Of a stretch of DNA of 64,000 bases, positions 53,201 to 61,495 are shown piece after piece. The notes beneath the pieces are model-generated. The model worked only from the letters and a program-made list of their open reading frames with translations, made no database searches and had not been told where the DNA came from. Within the stretch, counting starts at the first letter, position 1, and every line of letters begins with the position of its first letter. Source of the DNA: CAZZKF01 sp964654995 (lineage in GTDB: Bacteria; Pseudomonadota; Alphaproteobacteria; CAZZKF01); the NCBI GenBank assembly GCA_964654995.1, contig CAZZKF010000002.1, positions 1 through 64,000 of the forward strand. Direction: 5' to 3'. The position numbers were made by a program, and so were the translations under genes.

Positions 53201-53890
53201 GACGGCAGCCTGGGCGAGATTTTCATCGACATGCACAAGGAAGGGGCGGCGTTCCGCAGCCTGATGAACAATTTTGCCATCGCCATTTCGATCGGCCTGC
53301 AATACGGCGTGCCGCTCGACGAGTTCGTCGACGCCTTCACCTTCACCCGCTTCGAGCCGTCGGGCATGGTCGAGGGCAACGATGCCATCAAGATGGCGAC
53401 CTCGATCCTCGACTATGTGTTCCGCGAACTGGCCATCTCGTACCTGGGGCGCGACGACCTTGCCCATGCCGAGCCCGCGGACATGCGCTTCGACGCCCTG
53501 GGAAGCGGGCGGACCGGCGGCGACCGGGCACCGGCGGCCAATGGCGAGGACTCGGTCATCAAGGCGGCCATGGAGCTGACCAGCACCGGCTATGTGCGGC
53601 GCAGCTTCTATGTCCTGCACAATACCGCCGGGGGCCAGGCTGGCGGGCATGGCTCTGAGGCCGTCGCCACTGCGGCCATGGTGCTGCACGAATCCGAGGC
53701 CGCCAACCTGCAGGGCAACATCAGCGCCGCCGCGGCGACGCCCAACAGCACGCCCGAAGCGCAGGTGCGTGCCGCCCGCATGAAAGGCTATGAGGGGGAT
53801 CCCTGCGGCGAATGTGGCAATTTCACGCTGTTGCGCAACGGCACCTGCCTCAAGTGTGATACCTGCGGCGGTACCAGCGGCTGTTCCTGA
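50228..53890 (+). CDS. nrdJ: Class II (adenosylcobalamin-dependent) ribonucleotide reductase
   Basis: A 1220-residue enzyme making deoxyribonucleotides with or without oxygen, using a cobalamin radical. The substrate region has NPCSEYMFLDDTACNLASLNL, and active-site loops PTGTIGLVMDCDTTGIEPDF and GRGTLKDAPGVNH are present. The C-terminal CGECGNFTLLRNGTCLKCDTC gives redox-active and zinc-type cysteines of NrdJ. It is the only RNR in the window, under apparent NrdR control. If it is the sole RNR, the cell depends on cobalamin. Confidence 0.96.
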   Translation: MRIQRKFTKSGTSPYDGIEFKTISSEIRNPDGSVVFQLDGIEVPAEWSQVACDILAQKYFRKAGVPRHLKRVEEDGVPDWLWRCMPDDDALADVPEDERTGSEMSARQVFDRLAGTWTYWGWKGGYFDRETDARAFFDELRHMLARQMCAPNSPQWFNTGLYWAYGIDGPAQGHYYVDHATGKLVKSKSAYEHPQPHACFIQSVNDDLVNAGGIMDLWVREARLFKYGSGTGSNFSSLRGDGEPLSGGGRSSGLMSFLKIGDRAAGAIKSGGTTRRAAKMVVVDIDHPDIEDYINWKVREEQKVASMVAGSKMCEKQLNAVLRACHADADGLDDDARFDPRQNAALKQAILAARNCMIPENYIQRVLQFARQGFTSITFRTYDTDWDSEAYLTVSGQNSNNSVRVTDDFMRAVEEDGTWDLIRRTDGQVAKTLPARELWDQICHAAWSSADPGLQYHTTINDWHTCPASGPIRASNPCSEYMFLDDTACNLASLNLMAFRDAAGNFDVDAFEHAVRLWTIVLEISVLMAQFPSRRIAELSYEYRTLGLGFANIGGLLMASGLPYDSDAGRAIAGAIAAVMTGVAYETSAEMAGELGPFPGFKKNREHMLRVIRNHRRAAHGERDGYEQLHTTPCALDIAACPDPRLAKAAGAAWDRALEKGEKHGYRNAQATVIAPTGTIGLVMDCDTTGIEPDFAMVKFKKLAGGGYFKIINRTVPEALAKLGYDEAQIGDIIRYAVGRGTLKDAPGVNHQRLRAKGFAKAQLDALEEALAAAFDIRFAFNKWTLGEDFCTQVLGFEAARLDDVSFDMLSSLGFTTEDIEAANIYCCGAMTLEGAPHIRDEHLPIFDCANPCGRIGKRSLSVESHIRMMAAVQPFISGAISKTINMPASATVADCDRAYRLSWRLALKANALYRDGSKLSQPLNAVALVDDEAEEETQVREPRLVAERVVERIIEHRRASRDRLPQRRKGYTQKAIVGGHKVYLRTGEYDDGSLGEIFIDMHKEGAAFRSLMNNFAIAISIGLQYGVPLDEFVDAFTFTRFEPSGMVEGNDAIKMATSILDYVFRELAISYLGRDDLAHAEPADMRFDALGSGRTGGDRAPAANGEDSVIKAAMELTSTGYVRRSFYVLHNTAGGQAGGHGSEAVATAAMVLHESEAANLQGNISAAAATPNSTPEAQVRAARMKGYEGDPCGECGNFTLLRNGTCLKCDTCGGTSGCS

Positions 53891-53918
53891 AGCCCATCCG
53901 GCGGGTAGTCTGCACGGT

Positions 53919-53947
53919 GGCCCCGGCTCGATTTTCGGGTCGGGGCC
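53919..53947 (+). terminator. Terminator-like hairpin after nrdJ
   Basis: A 12-bp stem (53919-53930 with 53936-53947, two G-U pairs) closes on a five-base ATTTT loop 29 bases after the nrdJ stop. The following bases (GTGGTGTTT) hold only a short T run. Confidence 0.55.
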
Positions 53948-54060
53948 GTGGTGTTTCCAGCCAGACCATGCGCGGTACCAAGAGCCGGCAATTTACTAAA
54001 AATTTACAGACCTAAACCTAAGGTTTCCCGTGGGCCGGCGATGGGGACGCCTGTTCGTTC

Positions 54061-55866
54061 TTGAAACAACGCCACCGGGTGCAGAAGCGGGTTCAGAGTG
54101 TGCAACCAGAAAAACTAGTTGGCAACCGGCCGCCGTCAGCGGTGTCGGCTCCGCCTGCACTCGCCGCGTCCGATGCCGAAACCATCGTTGCTCATCTGCC
54201 GATCGGCCTTCTGCTGATCGACGTGTTCGCCGACGACCGGTTTCAGATCGCCCGGGCCAATGCCTCGGTACAGGCGATTCTCGATGCCGCCGGTCTGACC
54301 GACGGAACCGTCTGGTTCGATGGATGGACAGCGCCGCCGGCGCTCTTGCCCTTGATCGACAACCTGCGCCGCTGCGTCGCCGAGGCTCGCTCCGTCACCT
54401 TCCAGTGGCATCAGAGCGCCACCGCCTCAACCCCGACCTATCTCGAATGCCACATGGTTCCGGTTCAAGCCGCCAGCGGCCGCGTGGTCCGCGTCGTCGC
54501 GACCATCAGCGATCGCACACCGCAGCATCGCATCGAGCGCCAGATGCTGCACGAAGCCCTGCACGACAGCCTCACCAGCCTGCCCAACCGCACCCTGTTC
54601 ATGGATTTGATGGAGCAGTTGAGCCAGGCGGCGCGGGAGGATCCGGATCACCGCTTCGGCCTCATTTTGCTCAATGTCGATCGCCTCAATGTCGTCAATG
54701 AGAGCCTCGGCCACCTCGCCGGCGATGAATTGCTGGTTGCGGTCGCCCGCCGGCTGTCCAAATGCGTCCGCGAAAACGATGTGCTGGCGCGCCTCGGCGG
54801 TGACGAATTCGCGCTATTGATGCATCGCATCGCCGATGAAGGCGAAGCCCGGGCCATCGCCGACCAGTTGCACGCCAGCATGCGCATCCCCTTCAACCTG
54901 GGCGGCACCGAGGTCTATGTGTCGATCAGTATCGGCATCGCCACCGGGCGCGGCGGCGACAGCGACATCGAAACGCTCGTCAGTCACGCCAATATGGCCA
55001 TGACCCAGGCCAAGGCCCTGGGCAAGGGCCGCACCGAGATCTACAGCTCGAGCTTTCAGCAGCGCCCACCGGCGCTGTTGCAGTTGGAAACCGATTTCCG
55101 GCGCGGCCTCGCCCGCGGTGAATTCAAGCTGCATTACCAGCCCATCGTCCGGCTTGAGGACGGCACCATCGCCGGTTTCGAGGCCCTGGCCCGCTGGAAC
55201 CATCCGGATCACGGGGCGGTGTCTCCGGGGCGCTTCATCCCGATTGCCGAAAACACCGGCCTGATCGTCGATTTCGGCAAATGGGCGATTGACGAGGCCT
55301 GCCGTCAGTATGCCGCCTGGGCCCGGCAGGCGGCGAACGGCACGCCGCCGACGCTGAGCGTGAATATCTCCAGCCTGCAGTTCCGCGAGAAGGATCTGGT
55401 CGCCGACATCCGCGATATCCTCGCCCGCCATGACGTCGCCGGCAGCGGCCTGAAGCTGGAGATCACCGAAAGCACGATCATGGAGAACGCCGACCTCGCC
55501 GCCGCCGTCCTGCATCACCTCAAGAGCCTGGATCTGTCGGTGGCAATCGACGATTTCGGCACCGGATATTCGTCGCTCGCCTATCTCAACCGCTTCCCCA
55601 TCGACGTGCTGAAGATTGACCGCTCGTTCATTGCCGGAATCGACGACAGCGAGGACAGCCGCAAGATTGTCGAAATCATTACCATGCTGGCCAAGGCGCT
55701 GGATTTATCCATCGTCGCCGAAGGCGTCGAGACCCGTAGTCAGCTTCGGCTGTTGCGCCACCTCGGATGCGACCTCGCACAGGGTTACCTGTTTGCCCGT
55801 CCGCTGCCTGCACCCGAGGCCACGCGGCTGCTGGCTGAATCCCGGCCTTTCCAGATCGACGCCTGA
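54061..55866 (+). CDS. GGDEF-EAL protein (cyclic-di-GMP turnover)
   Basis: A 601-residue regulator. A PAS-like N-terminal domain (about residues 45-160) is followed by GGDEF (about 170-335; motif RLGGDEFAL intact) and EAL (about 345-595; FEALARWNH, DDFGTGYSSLAYLNRFP and KIDRSF intact). Both synthase and phosphodiesterase sites look complete, so the net direction cannot be told. No membrane segment is seen, so the sensor is cytosolic. The start is uncertain: TTG at 54061, GTG at 54079 or GTG at 54100. Confidence 0.88.
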   Translation: MKQRHRVQKRVQSVQPEKLVGNRPPSAVSAPPALAASDAETIVAHLPIGLLLIDVFADDRFQIARANASVQAILDAAGLTDGTVWFDGWTAPPALLPLIDNLRRCVAEARSVTFQWHQSATASTPTYLECHMVPVQAASGRVVRVVATISDRTPQHRIERQMLHEALHDSLTSLPNRTLFMDLMEQLSQAAREDPDHRFGLILLNVDRLNVVNESLGHLAGDELLVAVARRLSKCVRENDVLARLGGDEFALLMHRIADEGEARAIADQLHASMRIPFNLGGTEVYVSISIGIATGRGGDSDIETLVSHANMAMTQAKALGKGRTEIYSSSFQQRPPALLQLETDFRRGLARGEFKLHYQPIVRLEDGTIAGFEALARWNHPDHGAVSPGRFIPIAENTGLIVDFGKWAIDEACRQYAAWARQAANGTPPTLSVNISSLQFREKDLVADIRDILARHDVAGSGLKLEITESTIMENADLAAAVLHHLKSLDLSVAIDDFGTGYSSLAYLNRFPIDVLKIDRSFIAGIDDSEDSRKIVEIITMLAKALDLSIVAEGVETRSQLRLLRHLGCDLAQGYLFARPLPAPEATRLLAESRPFQIDA

Positions 55867-55954
55867 CTCGCCCGTTGCAACAACCACAGGAAAACCGGCT
55901 ATATCATTGCCGGCGTTAACGAATCCTTGGGGCGATGCTGGGTAACATCGGGTC

Positions 55955-56383
55955 ATGACGGATGTGCAGACGACAACGAGTGAGACCCTGGCGAGCTCGC
56001 GAATCGCGCGCTTTGGGCTGGCTGCCTTCGGTCTGATCAATGTCTGCCTGGGCGTGATCGGGGCGGTGGTTCCGGTGATGCCGTCGACGATCTTTTTTCT
56101 GATCGCGCTGTGGGCCTTCTCCAAAAGCTCGAAACGCCTGCATGACTGGCTGTTCTATCATCGGCTGTTCGGAAGACTCTTGCGCGACTGGCACCAGCAT
56201 CGGGTGATTCCGCTCAAGATCAAGATCTTCGCCGTCACCGTGATGGCCCTCGTGCTGGCCTATATCACGGTTGCGATTGCCGATGGCCCGGCCCTGCCGG
56301 TGGCCTTGGCCATCGTCCTGAGTGGCGTGACCGGCTACATCCTGTCACGCCCCAGTGCCGTCGAGCGGTCGGACACCGCCTGA
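55955..56383 (+). CDS. YbaN family (DUF454) inner-membrane protein
   Basis: A 142-residue protein with about four membrane segments. FGLINVCLGVIGAVVPVMPSTIFFLIALWAFSKSS followed by HDWLFYHRLFGRLLRDW is the diagnostic DUF454/YbaN pattern. Its function is unknown; it lies alone between the GGDEF-EAL gene and a DUF4389 gene. Confidence 0.88.
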   Translation: MTDVQTTTSETLASSRIARFGLAAFGLINVCLGVIGAVVPVMPSTIFFLIALWAFSKSSKRLHDWLFYHRLFGRLLRDWHQHRVIPLKIKIFAVTVMALVLAYITVAIADGPALPVALAIVLSGVTGYILSRPSAVERSDTA

Positions 56384-56507
56384 CCCTCCCGGTGCTTCCT
56401 TCTGGCCGTTTCCCGCTTGGCCCGACAGATATGGCTTGATTAAGGCGAGCGCGGCCTTACATAGAAGGCAGCCAATCCGGCCGCGTCAGAGCGACGGGAG
56501 AAACGCC

Positions 56508-56870
56508 ATGAGCACCCAGACAGAGACCAACGAAACAGGCACCACGCAGACGCGCGGCACGGCCGAGCGCTCCAGCCCGTGGTTGCGCCTGTTGCCACTC
56601 ATTTTCTTCGGCATCATCGCCGATGTCGTGCTGCTGCTGTATTACGTCATGACCGCGGTCCAGTTCGTGGTCGTGATCGTCACCGGCGCGCCCAACGACC
56701 AGATGCGCGCGTTCGGCGAGCGTCTGTCGGCCTATTTGCGCGAGATTCTCGACTATCTGATCTATCGCACCGATCAGATGCCGTTTCCCTTCGCCGCCTT
56801 TCCCGGAACCGAATCCGGGACGAGCGCCAAGCCCGATACCGGCAAGGAGAAACCGGCCGCCGACGCATAA
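56508..56870 (+). CDS. DUF4389 family membrane protein
   Basis: A 120-residue protein with a hydrophilic Thr/Glu-rich N-terminus and two adjacent hydrophobic segments (residues 25-66), including LIFFGIIADVVLLLYYVMTAVQF. The amphipathic segment after it (RLSAYLREILDYLIYRTDQMPFPF) is typical of DUF4389. The function is unknown. The ATG at 56508 follows ACGGGAG. Confidence 0.75.
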   Translation: MSTQTETNETGTTQTRGTAERSSPWLRLLPLIFFGIIADVVLLLYYVMTAVQFVVVIVTGAPNDQMRAFGERLSAYLREILDYLIYRTDQMPFPFAAFPGTESGTSAKPDTGKEKPAADA

Positions 56871-57010
56871 GGCGGGCCAAATATTCGATTCTGCCTGCTG
56901 CCGGCGCCGCATCGCGGCGCCGGACTTGATTCCGCCCCGCGCTTGCCGACACAATACCGTCGTCGGCGCTGCGGCATCGGGGGTCGCGGGCAAATCGGGG
57001 GAGGACCGCC

Positions 57011-59146
57011 ATGAAGGTACGGGGATGGCTGCTGGCAGCCCTTGCTTTGATCGCTGTCGGCATCGCTTCGGTGACCTGGACGACACGCGAGAAACCCCTT
57101 AATAAAAATATTAATAAATCCGTACAAGCCGTTGATACAAAACGCATAGCATCGCCTGATGCGGAGCCGGAAAACTGGCTTGCCTACGGCCGCGGCTACA
57201 ATGAACAACGGCACAGCCCGCTGGTTCAGATCAACGAGGAAACGGTCGGCCGGCTCGGGCTCGCCTGGTCCTATGCCCTTCCCACCCGGCGCGGGCTCGA
57301 GGCGACGCCGCTGATCGTCGATGGCGTGCTTTACACCACCGGATCGTGGAGCATGGTCTACGCGCTCGACGCCGCGACCGGCAAACTGCTGTGGTCCTGG
57401 GATCCCGAGGTGCCGCGCAAATGGGGCCGTTTTGCCTGCTGCGACGTGGTCAACCGCGGCCCCGCCGTGTGGAAGGGCAAGGTCTATGTCGGCACGCTGG
57501 ATGGCCGCCTGGTGGCCCTCGATGCGGCCACCGGCAAGCCGGTGTGGAGCGTTCAGACGACACCAAAGAATATGCCCTACACAATTACCGGCGCGCCCCG
57601 CGTGTTCGATGGCAAGGTGGTGATCGGCAACGGCGGCGCCGAATATGGCGTGCGCGGGTTTGTCACCGCCTATGACACCGAGACCGGCAAGCAGCTCTGG
57701 CGTTTCTATACGGTGCCTGGCGATCCCTCGAAACCATTTGAATCACCGGCCATGGAGCTGGCAGCGAAAACCTGGTCCGGAACCGATTGGTGGCAGTACG
57801 GCGGCGGCGGCACGGCCTGGGATTCGATGGTCTACGACCCGGAATTTCACATTCTCTACGTCGGGGTCGGCAACGGCAGCCCCTGGGATCGCGATCTGCG
57901 CAGCCCCGAAGGCGGTGACAATCTGTTCCTCGCCTCGATCGTCGCGCTGGATGCCGAAACCGGGCACATGATCTGGTACTACCAGACGACCCCGGGCGAG
58001 AGCTGGGATTACACGGCGACGCAGCCGATGATGCTGGCCGAGCTGAAGATCGACGGCAAGGCCCGCAAGGTCCTGATGCAGGCGCCCAAGAACGGATTTT
58101 TCTATGTACTCGATCGGCTGACCGGCGAATTGCTGTCGGCCAAGCCTTATGTAACCATCACCTGGGCGAGCCACGTCGACATGGCGACCGGCCGGCCGGT
58201 CGAGGTGGCGGCGGCCCGCTACAAGGACAAGCCGGCCCTGGTGCTGCCCGGCCCGGCCGGCGGCCACAACTGGCAGCCGATGGCGTTCAATCCCAAGACC
58301 GGCCTGGTTTACATTCCGGCGATGGACATGCCCTATGTCTATGGCAAAGAACAGGATTTTCGCTTTCGCCCACAGGCCATCAACCTTGGCATCGACGCGA
58401 TGCTGAACGTCCCGCCGGAAACCGACGCGGCGGACGACTCCGGCCCGCCGCTTGCCGGCCGGCTGCTCGCCTGGGACCCGATCGCCGGGCGGGCCGTCTG
58501 GTCGGTGGAACTGCCCGGGTTCTGGAACGGCGGCGTGCTGAGCACCGCGGGCAATCTGGTGTTTCAGGGCACCGCGAACGGCGAACTGGTCGCCTATCGC
58601 GCCACCACCGGCGAGATATTGTGGCGGGGCGAAACCGGCACCGGGGTCATCGCGCCGCCGGTGACTTATGCCGTGGACGGTGTCCAGTACATTGCCCTGA
58701 TGGCCGGCTGGGGCGGCGCCGCGCCGCTCGAGGGCGGCCCCTTTGCCTGGGGCTCGGGCCGCAAGGCCGTCAACGTCAGCCGCATCCTCGCCTTCAAGCT
58801 GGATGGTGCCGCCAAACTGCCGCCGCCGCCACCGGCGCCGCCCTTGCCGGAGCCGCCGGCCCTGAACGCGCCGAAGGCGGTGATCGCCAGGGGCCGCCGG
58901 CTCTATCACGAGGTCTGCGGGGTCTGCCATGGCGGCGGCGTCATGGCGGGCGGAGTGATATCCGACCTGCGCTACATGGACGAGGCGACGCATGAAGCGT
59001 TCAACGACATCGTTCTCGGCGGGCTTTATGAAGAGAAAGGCATGGCGTCCTTCGCCGACCTGCTCAGTGAAGAGGATGCGGCCGCCATCCATGCCTATAT
59101 CATCAAGCGCGCCAACGACGCCAGGGTCCTGGAGGACCGACCATAG
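57011..59146 (+). CDS. Quinohaemoprotein alcohol dehydrogenase (PQQ-dependent, with cytochrome c domain)
   Basis: A 711-residue periplasmic enzyme with an N-terminal signal peptide. The eight-bladed PQQ domain has the vicinal disulfide FACCDVVNRG and the catalytic Asp in GESWDYTATQP. A Pro-rich linker (PPPPPAPPLPEPP) joins a C-terminal cytochrome c with CGVCHGG and the axial Met in EKGMASF. It is a type II, soluble quinohaemoprotein, acting on alcohols or polyol-type substrates. No pqq biosynthesis gene is near. Residues 30-37 are encoded by a conspicuous AT-rich patch. Confidence 0.92.
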   Translation: MKVRGWLLAALALIAVGIASVTWTTREKPLNKNINKSVQAVDTKRIASPDAEPENWLAYGRGYNEQRHSPLVQINEETVGRLGLAWSYALPTRRGLEATPLIVDGVLYTTGSWSMVYALDAATGKLLWSWDPEVPRKWGRFACCDVVNRGPAVWKGKVYVGTLDGRLVALDAATGKPVWSVQTTPKNMPYTITGAPRVFDGKVVIGNGGAEYGVRGFVTAYDTETGKQLWRFYTVPGDPSKPFESPAMELAAKTWSGTDWWQYGGGGTAWDSMVYDPEFHILYVGVGNGSPWDRDLRSPEGGDNLFLASIVALDAETGHMIWYYQTTPGESWDYTATQPMMLAELKIDGKARKVLMQAPKNGFFYVLDRLTGELLSAKPYVTITWASHVDMATGRPVEVAAARYKDKPALVLPGPAGGHNWQPMAFNPKTGLVYIPAMDMPYVYGKEQDFRFRPQAINLGIDAMLNVPPETDAADDSGPPLAGRLLAWDPIAGRAVWSVELPGFWNGGVLSTAGNLVFQGTANGELVAYRATTGEILWRGETGTGVIAPPVTYAVDGVQYIALMAGWGGAAPLEGGPFAWGSGRKAVNVSRILAFKLDGAAKLPPPPPAPPLPEPPALNAPKAVIARGRRLYHEVCGVCHGGGVMAGGVISDLRYMDEATHEAFNDIVLGGLYEEKGMASFADLLSEEDAAAIHAYIIKRANDARVLEDRP

Positions 59147-59156
59147 GGTTTGACGA

Positions 59157-60308
59157 TCACGTCACGCCGAGTTCGCGATAAAGTGCCTCCACACGGGCGG
59201 CATTGCCGTCCCAGGTGAAATCGCGCTCGACAATCGTGGCCCCGGCCCGGTGCCCCAGATGGCGGCGCAGATCGGCATCGGCGCAGACCCGCTCAAGCGC
59301 CCGTTCCAGGGCCCCTTCGGCATCCGCATCGAACAGCACGGCATTGTCGCCATCAACCAGGATCTCGCGGATATTCGGCCGGTCCGGGGCAACGATCGCC
59401 TTTTCCATCGCCATATACTCGAACATCTTGAGGGGCGAGGCGTAGGCAACCACATCCGGCTGCAAGGCGACATCGAAGGCGGCGACATGATCGGCCACAT
59501 GCTCGCGCGCCACCACGCCGGTCACGGTGACCGCTTCAGGAATGCCCAGCTCATGGGCCAGTGCTTCCAGGGGTGCGCGTGCCGGGCCATCGCCGACCAT
59601 CAGCAGGTGCAGCTCCGGGCGCCCGGCCCGGGCGATAAAGCGCACCACCCGATCGAGCCCGTGCCAGGGCCGCATGAAGCCGGTAAAGCCCAGCACCAGC
59701 TTGCCGGACAGGCCAAGCCGCGCCTTGGCGGCCTCAACGTCGATCGTACCGGCAAAGCGGCTGCTATCGATGCCGTTGTGGATCACCCGGATGCGCGCGT
59801 CCGGCACCCCGGCGGCGCGCACATGTTCGGCCAGAACTTCGGTCACCGGCAGAGCATAATCGGCGCCGCGCCAGGCATAGCGCTCGCTCCAGCGCGCCAG
59901 GCGTTTGAGCGCCAGGCCGGAAAAGCGGGCCCGTTCATCGGCCAGCGGCGCGTTGATCTCGACCAGCATTGGCAGGCCAAAGCGTTTCTTGAGCCAGACG
60001 CCGGAGGGCAGAAACAGATTGTAGCGCTCATAGAGACAGTCGGGGGCATGGCGGCGCACGGCGCGCCGCAGGCGCCAGTAGGCGGGCACCGCATAGGCCA
60101 GCTCGGCCAATTCGTAGAGAAATCGCGGCAAAATCTTCCTGAGGCGCGCGACAAAGCCGGCCTCGGCGCCGAAAGCATCTGACTCCACCGCTTTGGGCCC
60201 GACGATCACCACCTCGTGCCCGCGCCGGGCGAGCGCGTTCGTCAACTCTTCGATATGCACGAACTGCCCGTCCTTGGAACCGATGCGATGGTGATAGAGA
60301 ATTTTCAC
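59157..60308 (-). CDS. Glycosyltransferase family 4 protein (third of three)
   Basis: A 383-residue GT-B enzyme. KILYHHRIGSKDGQFVHIEEL begins an N-terminal Rossmann domain; the C-terminal donor domain has LVLGFTGFMRPWHGLDRVVRF, LLMVGDGPARAPLEALA and the acidic EX7E-like loop in ASPLKMFEYMAMEKAIVA. I chose the GTG at 60308, which overlaps the upstream gene's stop (GTGA) after a GGGGGG site; the longer frame reads through the neighbour. The acceptor is unknown. Confidence 0.85.
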   Translation of the reverse strand: MKILYHHRIGSKDGQFVHIEELTNALARRGHEVVIVGPKAVESDAFGAEAGFVARLRKILPRFLYELAELAYAVPAYWRLRRAVRRHAPDCLYERYNLFLPSGVWLKKRFGLPMLVEINAPLADERARFSGLALKRLARWSERYAWRGADYALPVTEVLAEHVRAAGVPDARIRVIHNGIDSSRFAGTIDVEAAKARLGLSGKLVLGFTGFMRPWHGLDRVVRFIARAGRPELHLLMVGDGPARAPLEALAHELGIPEAVTVTGVVAREHVADHVAAFDVALQPDVVAYASPLKMFEYMAMEKAIVAPDRPNIREILVDGDNAVLFDADAEGALERALERVCADADLRRHLGHRAGATIVERDFTWDGNAARVEALYRELGVT

Positions 60309-61495
60309 GATGCCCCCCGCTCCGCCACCACCTTCGAGAACAGATCGATCTGGCCGCGGGTGGTGGCCTCCCAGCTGAACCCTTCGGCGTAAGCCCGGGT
60401 GGCCGCGCGCTCGGGCGGCGCCGCCAGCAGCCGGCGCACGGCATCGGCCAGGGCTTCGGGCGTGCGTTCCTCCATCAACAGCCCGGCCTCGGGTGCCGCC
60501 ACCACCTCCGGCGTGCCCCAGACGTTGGACGCCACCACCGGCGTGCCGCAGGCCATCGCTTCCAGGAGCACGTTGGCCCAGCCCTCGCGGCTCGAGGCCA
60601 GAACCAGAACGTCCGCCGCCCCGTAAACCTCGCACAACTGCTCATGGCCGATACGGCCGAGGAATCGGACCCGGTCCCCGACCCCCAATGTCTGTGCCAG
60701 ACGGCGCAGATTGGCGTCTTCGGGGCCGTCGCCGGCGATCAGCAGGTCACAGCCAGGGAGCATCGGCAGGGCCTTGATCACCAGATCGTGGGCCTTGCGT
60801 TCGATCAGGTGACCGACCGAAAGCAGCGTCGGGCGATCGAGGCCGAGGCGCGCGCGTGCAGCCGCACGGTCGCCGGGACGGAACATCTCCAGATCCACCC
60901 CGTTGCGCAGCACCGTCACCCGCTCTTCCTCGACACCAAGCTCGACCAATGTGTTCTTCAAGGCCTGGCACACCGTGATCAGCCCGGCGGCTTCACGCGC
61001 TGCCCACTGGATCAGGCGGCGCGGCACGGCATAGCGCGGGATCAGGTTGAGGTCGGTGCCGCGCGCGGTGATCACCACCGGCTTGTCGAACGCGCGGCCC
61101 AGCATCACGGCCGCCACCCCGTCGGGGTAGAAATAATGGGCATCGATAACATCGAAGTCCTCTTCTGCCGCCATCCGGGCGACGACGGGCCGCATCGCCC
61201 GATACATGAACACCGGCGCCGTCGTCATGCCGATTTTCGGCAGGCGCAGGAAGCGCGGGTGCAGCACCGGGATGCCGTGGCGGGTGTCGGTCAGCGGCAC
61301 GCCAGTCCATTGGGCGTATTCCGCGAAAGCCGCCCCGATCAAGGGACACCAGGGCACCGGCGCCACCACCCGGGTGCGCGCCGCGCCGCCGGCGACCAGA
61401 TGGCGCAGGCGATTCTCGACGAACACGCCGTGATGCGGCATGACCGGATTGGGGTAGAGCGTCGTGAATGTGAGCAGTCGCAGCATCGGTTGCAT
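60305..61495 (-). CDS. Glycosyltransferase family 4 protein (second of three)
   Basis: A 396-residue GT-B enzyme: N-terminal TFTTLYPNPVMPHHGVFVENRL, then ITARGTDLNLIPRYAVPR, and the donor domain with LLSVGHLIERKAHDLVIKAL, LLIAGDGPEDANLRRLA and the catalytic loop SSREGWANVLLEAMACGTPVV. This is typical of exopolysaccharide or lipopolysaccharide sugar transfer. It overlaps both neighbouring glycosyltransferase genes by one to four bases, so all three are made together. GTG at 61498 is an alternative start. Confidence 0.88.
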   Translation of the reverse strand: MQPMLRLLTFTTLYPNPVMPHHGVFVENRLRHLVAGGAARTRVVAPVPWCPLIGAAFAEYAQWTGVPLTDTRHGIPVLHPRFLRLPKIGMTTAPVFMYRAMRPVVARMAAEEDFDVIDAHYFYPDGVAAVMLGRAFDKPVVITARGTDLNLIPRYAVPRRLIQWAAREAAGLITVCQALKNTLVELGVEEERVTVLRNGVDLEMFRPGDRAAARARLGLDRPTLLSVGHLIERKAHDLVIKALPMLPGCDLLIAGDGPEDANLRRLAQTLGVGDRVRFLGRIGHEQLCEVYGAADVLVLASSREGWANVLLEAMACGTPVVASNVWGTPEVVAAPEAGLLMEERTPEALADAVRRLLAAPPERAATRAYAEGFSWEATTRGQIDLFSKVVAERGAS

